Assembly (NCBI GenBank): GCA_964574325.1
Contig: CAZNMY010000002.1
Span: forward strand, 124,001 to 188,000
Reading direction: 5' to 3'
Length of the DNA: 64,000 nucleotides
Source of the DNA: CAMDPA01 sp964574325
Lineage (GTDB): Bacteria > Pseudomonadota > Alphaproteobacteria > Rhizobiales > Hyphomicrobiaceae
Under the pieces are notes generated by a model. It made no database searches. It had not been told where the DNA came from and saw only the letters and a list, made by a program, of their open reading frames with translations. A program made the translations under genes and the position numbers. Numbering within the stretch: the stretch's first letter is position 1; each line of letters begins with the position of its first letter. Of the stretch, positions 8,906 to 16,394 are shown piece after piece.

Positions 8906-9309
8906 CGCGTCACCTTGCGCCACAGCTCCTGTAGCTGCGTGATGAGATCGGCCAGTGCCGGCGGTGGCGGGATCTGGTGGCGATTGCAGTGATGCGCGAT
9001 CTGGTTGAGATTGACGCCTTGCTTTCGGATCTCATGCAACAACACGCGCGTCGATGCGCCGAACACTTCGATCGGGGGCGCAAGTTTTTTCTTGGCGCGC
9101 GCGATGCCGCGCATGACGCGCGAGCGCGCATACTCACCGACGCTCATGCCGGAGCGCTCGGCCTTGTCGAGTAACTGAAAATGCTCCTCCGCAGTCACCC
9201 GAAAACTGATCCAGTGATCCTTGACGCGTTCGGTTCTCGGTCGACCTTGCGGTGACTTCGGCGACGGCTTCGTCCTTTTGCCGTCTTCTGCGGTGATGGT
9301 CTTTGTCAT
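8902..9309 (-). CDS. mobC: MobC-like relaxosome accessory protein
   Basis: 135 residues. After a basic, disordered N-terminus it shows a ribbon-helix-helix-like segment (WISFRVTAEEHFQLLDKAE, residues about 33-51) and the MobC signature region with a long helix containing NLNQIAHHCNR. MobC proteins bind oriT and open it for the relaxase. The ATGA overlap with the relaxase start indicates coupled translation. The candidate oriT lies 25 bases upstream of the start. Confidence 0.82.
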   Translation of the reverse strand: MTKTITAEDGKRTKPSPKSPQGRPRTERVKDHWISFRVTAEEHFQLLDKAERSGMSVGEYARSRVMRGIARAKKKLAPPIEVFGASTRVLLHEIRKQGVNLNQIAHHCNRHQIPPPPALADLITQLQELWRKVTR

Positions 9310-9333
9310 TGCACTCCTCCAGCAGAGCGCAGC

Positions 9334-9376
9334 GTCCGGGGGCTTGGGGCACGAGGAGCTTCAGCTCCGTCGCCCC
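9334..9376. other. Candidate oriT 1
   Basis: Immediately upstream of mobC, GTCCGGGGG (9334-9342) is followed by a hairpin: GGGGC (9346-9350) pairs with GCCCC (9372-9376) and an inner GGAGCT-TC-AGCTCC (9355-9368). A GTCCGGGGG box next to a hairpin also occurs upstream of the second mobC-like gene (59184-59203). Shared sequence at the same place relative to two relaxosome operons supports an origin of transfer; the nick position is not determined. Confidence 0.5.
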
Positions 9377-10063
9377 AACAAGATGAGGCGATGTCATCGC
9401 CGAGTTTTCGTGCAACGAAAACCCATCTTGCTACCCCTACCCTTGCTGCTGGAATTATAAATGCAATCGATGAAACTAAATCAGAAGAAATCAAGCTGAC
9501 ATCACGCAATTCAATCAACGGAGCCGGTGCTGGTCATCTTAATTAACATGAAGATTCGCGAGCGTGCGGCCGAACTGAATACCGGTGCAAAAATGGCGGC
9601 TCTGCTGCGCGGCAATACCAAGGGGTCGGCGAAGTACACTAACGGCAAGCGGCATCGATGACCGTCGATGAGAGTTGCGCGATTATCCAACGTCGCGGCA
9701 ATTCTAGCTTAAACAAAATTGATACCTGGCAGATGTCAGGGACGTATCGGCAGCATATCCGAACAAGCGGCTGCGCGAGGCCAAGCAGAATTCACGCAGC
9801 TATAAAGCTGACGTCACGCGGCTGTCAGGCAAGCATCAAACTGATATGCCGCTAATTTGTCTTTGCATTTCAGGGAGCCGACGCGTCACGCGTGCGATAC
9901 ACACTTGATGTCACGCATCCGCCGCAACACGAGAGCAGGATGTCGAGCAGAAAGGGGTTGAATGTCAGAAGTAATCTGCCCCACGCCCGTCGCGCTCATG
10001 CGCTTGCATCTGCCATCAAGCTGATAGCGGGCGGATGGGTCATTTTCCGCAGCAGTGCTGCGG
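9377..10063. other. Long intergenic region with scattered short repeats
   Basis: Nearly 690 bases between mobC and the first gene of the next operon. It is poorer in coding signal and carries loosely related copies of an ATCAAGCTGAYRTCACG motif (9490-9507, 9802-9820, and a partial at 10014-10023). One small plus-strand frame (9548-9661) is listed separately. Apart from the oriT end, no other gene is supported. Confidence 0.4.
9548..9661 (+). CDS. Possible small basic protein, 37 aa
   Basis: ATG 9548 opens a 37-codon frame ending at TGA 9661. The product is very basic (RGNTKGSAKYTNGKRHR at the end) with a short helix before it. Codon use looks alphaproteobacterial, but there is no clear ribosome binding site and no family is recognised. 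It may be a remnant of a larger gene. Confidence 0.25.
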   Translation: MKIRERAAELNTGAKMAALLRGNTKGSAKYTNGKRHR

Positions 10064-10330
10064 TCACAAAGGTGCGCCGCCTTCGGCAACGCGATTGACC
10101 GACGACGGGAGCACATAGCGAAGGAGCAGGTGCGCCTTGCCGCTGGCGAGGCTTCGGCACTGGCCGATGAGATGGTCGTTCTCGCCGTCATCGAGAACAT
10201 AGCAGAGCAAGCGGCGACCATCGCGGTCGATGCGGGCGTAGCTTTTGTCTGCGGTGTTGAGATACCAGCAATCGCCTTTGCGATGCCATGTAGCGGGGCT
10301 GATGGTGGCGGGTGCGTTGCAAGATGCCAT
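10064..10330 (-). CDS. Hypothetical protein, 88 aa
   Basis: Starts at ATG 10330 (earlier codons in the frame overlap the upstream gene region and lack coding character). Contains WHRKGDCWYLNTADKSYARI followed by RRLLCYVLDDGENDHL, a strand-rich small domain. No known family. It is the last gene of the minus-strand chain that begins near 14.1 kb and sits 10 bases after its neighbour. Confidence 0.5.
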   Translation of the reverse strand: MASCNAPATISPATWHRKGDCWYLNTADKSYARIDRDGRRLLCYVLDDGENDHLIGQCRSLASGKAHLLLRYVLPSSVNRVAEGGAPL

Positions 10331-10340
10331 AGTTGCCCCT

Positions 10341-10574
10341 CTACGCTTCGGTATCAGTCGGACGGCGCGTGTCACGACGCATGACGTACTCTGCGCCAGT
10401 GTTCGGCGTTTCATTGAACCTGAATTTGACGTTGAAGCCACTGCCGTCTTTGTGTGGCCAGCAGACGGCGACAGCCGTCCAGATGTCCTTGTCCAATTTG
10501 GTGCGGCCTTTGACGACGCGGTAGAGCTTGTGGGTTGGTGTGTTGCTGGTGGCGGTCATACTTGGTTTCTCCAT
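10341..10574 (-). CDS. Small accessory protein, PHKDG family (copy A)
   Basis: About 77 residues from ATG 10574 (ATG 10559 is an alternative). The core reads YRVVKGR, then DIWTAVAVCWPHKDGSGFNVKFRF. The same layout, an aromatic start, W-x(2)-V/I-G-x-A/C, then PH-x(2)-G-x-G-F/L and a strand, occurs in the proteins at 13915-14130 and 21535-21786. The three are therefore paralogues or recent homologues. They look like a small beta-rich domain. Function unknown; the position is in the accessory operon next to a mobilization module. Confidence 0.6.
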   Translation of the reverse strand: MEKPSMTATSNTPTHKLYRVVKGRTKLDKDIWTAVAVCWPHKDGSGFNVKFRFNETPNTGAEYVMRRDTRRPTDTEA

Positions 10575-10774
10575 GATGTTATTTGTGCGAGCTAGCGAAG
10601 CGCGCCTCGCATAAATGACATGGTGGAACGTTGACGCCTCGCCAGCGACGGCAGTCAATGCCCCTTGGCCAACGGCGTGCTGCGCTGCACTTCTTCAGTG
10701 CGCGCTGCACGGGCTTGACGGCCGGTGCGCGAGGCGTATCCGGAAAAGGACCGCGGGTTGGTAACCGGCATGCC

Positions 10775-11200
10775 TCAATCGTAGCGATAGGGAGGTTGCC
10801 GGACATCTTCGTCGGTCCACGGCAATTCACACACCACGTAGTCGAGCCGGTTCACAAAGTGAAACCCGGGTGCCACGAGAAGCTTGCCGTCGCAATCGAG
10901 GATGGTCCAGACGCGATGCGGGTCGATGCCGGCGGGCAATTGCTTTCGGTCCCACCACAGGGTTTTGTCGGGGCTGTCGATTGGCTGGAACCGGCGCTCG
11001 AATGTAGACCAGCTGCCGGTGCGCGTGCGCTGCTTGAACGCGACGACAGCCTCGACCTCCTCGCCGCACTGCCGGAGATTGCCCTCGTTGAACTCGTCCT
11101 CAGCGATGCGTTTGGCATCGCACAGCGAATTCGCGTGTACTGTGCCGTACCATTCGCCGCTCGTCTTGACGATGACCTCATAGGATTTGAGTTTGCTCAT
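10775..11200 (-). CDS. Hypothetical protein, 141 aa
   Basis: Begins MSKLKSYEVIVKTSGEWYGTVHANSLCDAKRIAEDEF, a strand-helix unit resembling small DpnD/PcfM-like or SPOR-like folds in which an alternating strand is followed by an xDAxxIAEDEF helix. The rest is mixed and aromatic-rich. ATG 11200 overlaps the stop of the upstream zinc-ribbon gene by 4 bases. The 200 bases downstream (10575-10774) hold no convincing gene. Function unknown. Confidence 0.6.
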   Translation of the reverse strand: MSKLKSYEVIVKTSGEWYGTVHANSLCDAKRIAEDEFNEGNLRQCGEEVEAVVAFKQRTRTGSWSTFERRFQPIDSPDKTLWWDRKQLPAGIDPHRVWTILDCDGKLLVAPGFHFVNRLDYVVCELPWTDEDVRQPPYRYD

Positions 11201-11463
11201 GAGTGCACCTCGCTGTCGGAACTGGCGAGGGCGGTTTTTTCCGCGTGACTGTTCTTCTGCCTGAAATCTGCAACGATGCCGTCACGACCGCACTCGGGAC
11301 AACGGCAATACGAGCCGTCGTCCCATTCGTGTTCGCCTTCAGGATCGGACCCTTCGGTTGTAATGCGGGCAAGTGTCGTGATTAGGATCTGGAGGTGGTC
11401 CGCCTGACCGCAGGCGGGACAACCGAGTTCGAATAAGTCGCTCAAATCTTCGCTTCGGTTCAT
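11197..11463 (-). CDS. Small zinc-ribbon protein, 88 aa
   Basis: Two Cys pairs, CPACGQ (residues 15-20) and CRCPECGRD (near 53-60), are spaced as in a zinc ribbon. The spacer holds an acidic stretch (EGSDPEGEHEWDDGSY). Such proteins are common in the accessory gene sets of alphaproteobacterial mobile elements and probably bind nucleic acid or a partner. It overlaps its neighbours by 4 bases on both sides, so it is translated as part of the chain. Confidence 0.6.
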   Translation of the reverse strand: MNRSEDLSDLFELGCPACGQADHLQILITTLARITTEGSDPEGEHEWDDGSYCRCPECGRDGIVADFRQKNSHAEKTALASSDSEVHS

Positions 11464-11765
11464 GCGACACCCCCTATTACAGAGAGCTTCTTGCCGCGAG
11501 GACGGAGCCTGATGGGACCGATGCGAATACTGACGGATGGCGATGTGCCAAGTTCCCTTGGGTCGCGCTCCTCATAAGCCCAAGCACGAATTGCGCGACG
11601 TAGGATTTCGATGTAGTCGAGCTTGTGCTTCTTGGCCAAGTGACCAAGATCAGCGATGAGGTCCACGATGGCGGTTTCGGTGTCGGTTTCATTGATGGTC
11701 CGCTGAAAAACTACCAAAGCGGTTGCGGCCCATCCGGCACGCTCGGAATTGAGGGCGCGGCTCAT
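11460..11765 (-). CDS. Hypothetical protein, 101 aa
   Basis: Start ATG 11765 is set by the 4-base overlap with the upstream gene. The central region is helical (TETAIVDLIADLGHLAKKHKL then YIEILRRAIRAWAYEE), and the tail is strand-like and basic. No family is recognised. It overlaps the zinc-ribbon gene downstream by 4 bases. Confidence 0.55.
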   Translation of the reverse strand: MSRALNSERAGWAATALVVFQRTINETDTETAIVDLIADLGHLAKKHKLDYIEILRRAIRAWAYEERDPRELGTSPSVSIRIGPIRLRPRGKKLSVIGGVA

Positions 11766-12121
11766 GGCGTCACCTCTTGATTGACATCGTCGAGCCGGTA
11801 ACCGCGCGACATCCAAGGCGCGGGCTTCAGTTGGGATAGCCAATCAGCAACGCTTGGGATGCGACCGCCGCAATCCTCCTTGATGTGTTGCTCGGCGATG
11901 TAGCGCACCGGAACCTTGCGTCCGTCACTGTTGGTGATGGTATGACCGAACAGACGCTCGGCTTCGAAGATGCCATGGGCGTGATGGCGTAAGGCGCGAT
12001 GCCGGAAATCGGCAAAGCATTCCTTCGTGGCGTCAAGCCAGTCATGGATCGCGAGGTAGTCCTCGACCTTGCCGCCCCATTGGCGGACGGAACTGTCAGC
12101 ATGGAATGTGGGATGTGTCAT
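11762..12121 (-). CDS. Hypothetical protein (DUF6915-like), 119 aa
   Basis: From ATG 12121. The sequence has a histidine-rich start and core, with WGGKVEDYLAIHDWLDATK, then RHRALRHHAHGIFEAERLFG and IAEQHIKEDCGGRIPS. This order matches small proteins of the DUF6915 kind found repeatedly in phage- and plasmid-derived regions. The conserved His cluster (RALRHHAHG) suggests metal binding, but no activity is known. Confidence 0.6.
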   Translation of the reverse strand: MTHPTFHADSSVRQWGGKVEDYLAIHDWLDATKECFADFRHRALRHHAHGIFEAERLFGHTITNSDGRKVPVRYIAEQHIKEDCGGRIPSVADWLSQLKPAPWMSRGYRLDDVNQEVTP

Positions 12122-12122
12122 G

Positions 12123-12566
12123 TTACGCCACCACTCTATGCGAGTTGGTTCGCATGACATTCTCGTCATGCTGCAGCGTTGCAGTCTTCTTGACGACGTC
12201 CATAGCGATCGTGCCGTCAGACCCTTCGTTGATTTCCCAGCCGGGGAAGTGTTGCTCCAATAGGTCGTAGCACCAATTCTCGATGGCTTCGCGGATGGGC
12301 ACGGTACGTCTGGCGTTAGCCGAGACAAACCGGCGGGTCGTGCCGTCGAATTTGGATTCGACGATGTCGATGGCAACAGAGCGCTCGGGCAATTCGATTT
12401 CCAGATTGTCGGCACCAAGGGCGCTGATGCTCTCGATGCAGCCGCTATCGCCGCAACCATCATACTTGATGAGTACGGATGTAATACCGAGTGTTGCAAG
12501 CTTGCCGTAGAGCTGTGTCTTGGTCACCTCGCTTGGTGTTGCAGTGGTTTGCTTCTTCTTCGTCAT
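12123..12566 (-). CDS. Hypothetical protein (DUF6878-like), 147 aa
   Basis: From ATG 12566, overlapping the methyltransferase gene by 4 bases. It contains LATLGITSVLIKYDGCGDSGCIESI, an alternating strand with a Gly/Cys turn, then REAIENWCYDLLEQHFPGWEIN and a VKKTATLQHDENVM tail. These are the marks of DUF6878-type accessory proteins. It lies between the methyltransferase and the DUF6915-like gene, a grouping often seen in alphaproteobacterial islands. Function unknown. Confidence 0.6.
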   Translation of the reverse strand: MTKKKQTTATPSEVTKTQLYGKLATLGITSVLIKYDGCGDSGCIESISALGADNLEIELPERSVAIDIVESKFDGTTRRFVSANARRTVPIREAIENWCYDLLEQHFPGWEINEGSDGTIAMDVVKKTATLQHDENVMRTNSHRVVA

Positions 12567-13237
12567 GCAGTGATCCTCTCGTTTGGGGTGTGTAGGGATT
12601 GAGACTGACGCGTGCGGAAATCCGCAGACGACAGCCACCAGAAGGCCGAAGGGCCTTGATGGTTCGGGGTCCAGACCGCCCAGAAATAGCGATGCTTGGT
12701 GAAATGGTTTGGTGCGGGTCCGTAAAGGTGATCCGGCCAGCAGACGATGTCGTCGACGGCATAGAGCCGCGCTGGCGGATGCTCACGCCACCAGCGAGTG
12801 CGCGTGCGGTGCGCGAGCGATGCGAGATTCAGCAGCATCGCGACCGTGCCGCGCGTCTCGCGGGAAAACATCAACGACTTGGTGATAAAGGCATCGGCCA
12901 AGCCCGAACCGTAGGGCGGATTGGTGACGATGTGTCTCGCGCGGGGCCGCGTTTCCTTCAGGAAATCGATGCCGGGCAGGCCATAGCCGTAGGCGACGAG
13001 GTCTGTCGCAACGACGGCATGACCGGCGGCGCTGAGTTCCTTCGCGATGGCGCCTTCGCCACATGCCGGTTCCCAGATCGAGCCCTCGAAGGTCTCGACG
13101 GAAAGTAGCGCGCGTGTGGCTTCAGGCGGCGTCGGATAGAACTCGTTCGGCAGTCGTCTTGGAACGGCGCGAGCGAATGGACCGAAGGTACTTGGACTGC
13201 GCGCATGTGTTCCAAGGATGATACAGGAAGTCATCAT
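12563..13237 (-). CDS. Class I DNA (adenine-N6-type) methyltransferase-like protein
   Basis: 224 residues with the two key motifs of gamma/beta-type N6-adenine methyltransferases: the SAM-binding WEPACGEGAIAKEL (motif I, residues 54-67) and the catalytic TNPPYGSG (motif IV, around residue 106). No target-recognition domain is evident and no restriction endonuclease gene is adjacent, so it is probably an orphan enzyme. Such enzymes on mobile elements can protect incoming DNA from host restriction. The ATGATGA overlap at the start shows coupling to the preceding gene. Confidence 0.8.
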   Translation of the reverse strand: MMTSCIILGTHARSPSTFGPFARAVPRRLPNEFYPTPPEATRALLSVETFEGSIWEPACGEGAIAKELSAAGHAVVATDLVAYGYGLPGIDFLKETRPRARHIVTNPPYGSGLADAFITKSLMFSRETRGTVAMLLNLASLAHRTRTRWWREHPPARLYAVDDIVCWPDHLYGPAPNHFTKHRYFWAVWTPNHQGPSAFWWLSSADFRTRQSQSLHTPNERITA

Positions 13238-13563
13238 AGCGGGACCTCCACGACGCCGTCATCGGGATAGGCATCGTTGAGCACCGTGATGATATCTTTG
13301 GGCAGATAATCGAGCGGGTCGTCGTACCCGAGATTGGCATTTTCCGGGATTAGTTCGATGTCATCGCGCTTGATCGACGTGATGATGACGTTGTGAATAG
13401 ACCAGGTTTGCGTCGCCACGGTGTACCCGGCTTTGGTCAGCGTCTCGGCGACATGCTCGGTCATGACGATGCCGTCGCCGTCTTCGAACCCGAATTTGTC
13501 GAAGGCATCGGTCCAAGACCAAGTGGTCTCCTGACAGCATGTTGGGCAATGCGTGATGCTCAT
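13234..13563 (-). CDS. Hypothetical protein, 109 aa
   Basis: Starts at ATG 13563. A CPTCC pair near the N-terminus is followed by an acidic domain (GFEDGDGIVMTEHVAETLTKAG) and a strand TQTWSIHNVIITSIKR. Only two cysteines sit in the CxxC, so a partial zinc site is possible. No family recognised. It overlaps both neighbours by 4 bases. Confidence 0.55.
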   Translation of the reverse strand: MSITHCPTCCQETTWSWTDAFDKFGFEDGDGIVMTEHVAETLTKAGYTVATQTWSIHNVIITSIKRDDIELIPENANLGYDDPLDYLPKDIITVLNDAYPDDGVVEVPL

Positions 13564-13760
13564 GAGCGCACCTCCCGCTCCGCTTGCGTGGCATCGGCGA
13601 TCGCACGGTCGATGGTGTGCGCGAGGCCGTAGGTGGTATGCGGCGGACAGATGATGCGGCTGCGGGGTTGCAGCATCGCGTATCGTGCCAGCTGCAGGGC
13701 CGAGATCAGCGCCGCAAGGCGGCGCTTCTCGATGGCGATGAGAGGAACGGTCTCGGTCAT
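13560..13760 (-). CDS. Hypothetical protein, 66 aa
   Basis: ATG 13760, overlapping its upstream neighbour by 4 bases. It is nearly all helix: IAIEKRRLAALISALQLARYA, a PP turn, and HTIDRAIADATQAEREV. No family recognised. Its inclusion rests on the unbroken pattern of ATGA overlaps through this cluster. Confidence 0.5.
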   Translation of the reverse strand: MTETVPLIAIEKRRLAALISALQLARYAMLQPRSRIICPPHTTYGLAHTIDRAIADATQAEREVRS

Positions 13761-13918
13761 GCGAGGCCTCCATTGCGGTAGGCATCGAAGTCGAAGCCGC
13801 GATTGCTTCTGGGATTGCCATCGCAGATGACGGTGAGGAGTTCGCACGCATCCTCGTCGGTGTCATCGACGAGGAGAAAACGGTCTTCGTAGGTTTGCGA
13901 GTGATCGAAGCGGCTCAT
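13757..13918 (-). CDS. Hypothetical acidic protein, 53 aa
   Basis: ATG 13918 to 13757. Short and acidic (LLVDDTDEDACELLTVICDG) with a polar tail. It has 4-base overlaps with genes on both sides. Nothing more can be said about its function. Confidence 0.45.
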   Translation of the reverse strand: MSRFDHSQTYEDRFLLVDDTDEDACELLTVICDGNPRSNRGFDFDAYRNGGLA

Positions 13919-14130
13919 GCTGCACCGCCTTCCGTGGTTTCGGATTTCTTGTCTGAAGGGATACGCAGGGACAGCTCGCCACCGTTGAGGGGCAGGTATT
14001 CTAGCTTCAGCGAGAAGCCTTTGCCGTCCTTGTGCGGCCAGGCAGCGCCGACCTCTGTCCAGTCGTTCTCGCCGGAGCTGCGTTTGGTGACGGCGTAGAT
14101 GCGGTGTGATGGTTTTTTGGATGTCGACAT
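13915..14130 (-). CDS. Small accessory protein, PHKDG family (copy B)
   Basis: 71 residues from ATG 14130. IYAVTKRSSGENDWTEVG is followed by AAWPHKDGKGFSLKLEYLPL, the same framework as the proteins at 10341-10574 and 21535-21786. It is the first gene of the minus-strand chain, 4 bases overlapped by the next. A small beta-sheet domain is likely; function unknown. Confidence 0.62.
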   Translation of the reverse strand: MSTSKKPSHRIYAVTKRSSGENDWTEVGAAWPHKDGKGFSLKLEYLPLNGGELSLRIPSDKKSETTEGGAA

Positions 14131-14466
14131 GGTTCGATCCTTTTTTGGGTTCGTGGCCGAGGGCCGGAATTGGCGACCTCGTTGCCGCTTGTCCCCTCAC
14201 AGCCCGCATCGCGGTCACACGAGAAAATTGCTGGGGGACCGCGAGATTGTGCTTGAGGGCATCGCACTTGGGATGCCTGGCGCGGGGCCCCCGTGCGTGT
14301 CACGGGGTGCGCAAGCGCAATGTCGTGGTGGGTCCAGCCATTTTGTCGTTGAAGCGTGGGCGCCTTGGACGGCGAAAGCCGGCGTCCCACGCGGCCGCTG
14401 GAGATGCGGGTCTGTGAGACAAGCACGGCAACCTGAGAGGTCGACAAAGACGGAGCCTTGGCATCC
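14131..14466. other. Divergent intergenic region with hairpin
   Basis: This stretch separates the minus-strand accessory chain from the plus-strand coupling-protein operon. It must hold the promoters of the former. CCCCGTG-CGTGT-CACGGGG (14289-14307) is a perfect 7-bp hairpin in a GC-rich patch. No gene is supported here on either strand. Confidence 0.4.
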
Positions 14467-14624
14467 ATGAAGCCCGCTAAAGCGGAGGACCAACGGCATT
14501 CAACACACGCTTACATGCAGCAGGGCTGGCACCCTCGCGTCATGGCGCGCTGGATCGGCGGGGCGTCACGGTCAAAGCATTGCAAACGCTGTGGAAACTG
14601 CGTGATATCAAGCAGATGTCATGA
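14467..14624 (+). pseudogene. Frameshifted small DNA-binding-like gene
   Basis: ATG 14467 opens a frame containing QQGWHPRVMARWIGG; the sense then continues in another frame as GVTVKALQTLWKLRDIKQMS and stops at TGA 14624. One extra G in the GGCGGGG run near 14557 would explain the shift. The rejoined protein (about 52 residues) looks like a short helix-turn-helix protein. It may be a decayed regulator of the coupling-protein operon that follows. The call depends on reading the two frames as one gene. Confidence 0.35.
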
Positions 14625-14634
14625 GAGATGCAGG

Positions 14635-14661
14635 CTATACCGACTATACCGACTATACTGA
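14635..14661. repeat. Three tandem 9-base repeats before the coupling-protein gene
   Basis: CTATACCGA CTATACCGA CTATACTGA is repeated head to tail, 45 bases ahead of the coupling-protein start. Each unit contains a TATAC that could act as a minus-10 element or a binding site. Spacing of 9 bases is not helical, so slippage is a possible origin. Confidence 0.45.
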
Positions 14662-14705
14662 CGTGGAGCGGATCGTTTGACTTGGGCAACAGGCTTGGAG
14701 AGATG

Positions 14706-16223
14706 ATGAGCGGCAGCGGCAATGAGCGAGTGCAACCGTCTACCGTTGCTACGGGAGCGTCGGAGCCGGATTTCGAGCTAGCGCTTGCGGATGCTTTGCC
14801 ACGGGGCGTCGCCGGCCAGAAGGGCAGGATCGTCGATGCGGGTTGGCTGGATCCGAGCGAGCTTGCGGGACCGCGCTGGCAGTACCGCAACGATAACAAG
14901 GAAGTTGCCGGCGTCATCCTCGGCTATCGCAACGGCCGTGGCATCGGCAGCATGGACAACCGGCACATCCTGACCATCGCTGGCTCGCGCGGCGGCAAGG
15001 GCGTGTCGCTGATTATTCCCAATCTGCTCATGTACGATGGTTCGGTTCTGGCTATCGATCCTAAGGGCGAACTCGCGCGCATCACGGCACGCGCACGCCG
15101 TGAAAAGGGTCAGAAGGTCGTGGTACTCGATCCGTTCGGCGACAGCGAGCTTGCAACGGGCAGCTTCAATCCGCTCGATGAACTGGATGTGGCAAGCCCG
15201 AATGTGAAGGACGATGCGAGCCAGATCGCCGACGCGTTGATCATTGGCAACGACAAAGACCCGCACTGGACGGACAGCGCCCGCATTCTGATCAAGGCAC
15301 TAATTCTCTATACGTTGACACTGCCGAGTGAAGACCGAACGCTGATTACTGTTTGGCACCTGTTATCGGGGACGCATCCTCTCGTTACGGCGATGGCCAG
15401 GCGCAGCGAATGCGGTGAACGGGCGGCGCTATTTTTGCTGCTGCGCTCATGCGACGCGTTCAACGGAACTGTCGCATCCGCCGGCATAAATTTCAGGGAC
15501 ATGGCAGAGAAGGAACTGCAGAGCGTGTTCTCGACGGCGAGGACACAGCTGGAATTCATCGACAGTGATGCGATGGCCAAGGTGCTGGGGAGCAGCGATT
15601 TACGGCTGTCGGATTTAAAAACACAGAAGACCACCATCTATCTCTGTCTGTCGGCGATGCGCATGGGGACCCATGCGCGCTGGCTGCGCGTTGTCATCAA
15701 CCTGGCGCTCGTCGCGTTCGAGCGTACCAAGGTGCAAACTTCAATTCCGGGCCTGATGGTACTCGATGAGTTCGCTGTCCTCGGCCATATGAAGTCGGTC
15801 GAGAAGGCTGCAGGCTTGATGGCGGGGTTCGGCGTCAAACTATGGGTCGTGCTGCAGGACCTCAAGCAGATCGAAGGCCTCTATGAAAAGACCTGGGAGA
15901 CCTTCATTGGCAATGCCGGTGTGACCACATTCTGGGCTAACGCGGACATGGCGACACTCAAATACATTTCCGACAAACTTGGCCAAACGAGCGTGACCTT
16001 AGACCGCCGCGGCGAGACGACAATGAACCAGCGGCTTGCCGGCGCCAGCGGCTCGCGCGAAGAGCTACGCGTACAAAAGCTGGCCGCACCCGATGAACTG
16101 GAAACCATTCTTGAGCGCGACACCCGCCGTATCTTGGTGAAGATCGCCGGTCATCCGCCGGTCATCTTGAAGCGCATTCTCTACTACGACGATCCGCCGT
16201 TCAAAGGCTTGTTCGACAAGTAG
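14706..16223 (+). CDS. VirD4/TraG-type coupling protein, mobilization module 1
   Basis: 505 residues from ATG 14706 (GGAG five bases upstream; ATG 14703 is adjacent). It has the P-loop variant AGSRGGKGVSLIIPN, the IDPKGELA motif that follows in all TraG/VirD4 ATPases, and a Walker B LDEFAVLG. No N-terminal membrane helices are seen, unlike typical VirD4. This suggests it works with the membrane proteins encoded downstream, or represents a soluble variant. Its job would be to deliver the relaxase-DNA complex to a secretion channel, which is not encoded here. It begins a five-gene plus-strand operon. Confidence 0.85.
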   Translation: MSGSGNERVQPSTVATGASEPDFELALADALPRGVAGQKGRIVDAGWLDPSELAGPRWQYRNDNKEVAGVILGYRNGRGIGSMDNRHILTIAGSRGGKGVSLIIPNLLMYDGSVLAIDPKGELARITARARREKGQKVVVLDPFGDSELATGSFNPLDELDVASPNVKDDASQIADALIIGNDKDPHWTDSARILIKALILYTLTLPSEDRTLITVWHLLSGTHPLVTAMARRSECGERAALFLLLRSCDAFNGTVASAGINFRDMAEKELQSVFSTARTQLEFIDSDAMAKVLGSSDLRLSDLKTQKTTIYLCLSAMRMGTHARWLRVVINLALVAFERTKVQTSIPGLMVLDEFAVLGHMKSVEKAAGLMAGFGVKLWVVLQDLKQIEGLYEKTWETFIGNAGVTTFWANADMATLKYISDKLGQTSVTLDRRGETTMNQRLAGASGSREELRVQKLAAPDELETILERDTRRILVKIAGHPPVILKRILYYDDPPFKGLFDK

Positions 16224-16394
16224 ATGACATCCTTGAAAGGCTGCGCTCAACCTCATCGGCCGTGCGATCCACGGCGGATGATTGCGTCGCGCGCGCCCTA
16301 GAAAAGCAGACATGCTTGATATCACGTAGATATCTTTTTCGTCGACAAAACCTGATCTACGCCTGGCTTGCAAAGGTAACATGCGAGGCGATCG

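Noticed and set aside
7763..8992. 409-codon plus-strand frame opposite the relaxase
   Set aside because: The relaxase on the minus strand has the three-histidine motif and a 4-base coupling to MobC; the opposite frame has no recognisable motif.
9658..9855. A 65-residue plus-strand reading frame after oriT 1
   Set aside because: Composition is not protein-like and no start signal is present; the region is better described as intergenic with short repeats.
14007..14466. Minus-strand frame extending the accessory chain upstream
   Set aside because: It overlaps the first clear gene of the chain in another frame and shows no protein-like pattern.
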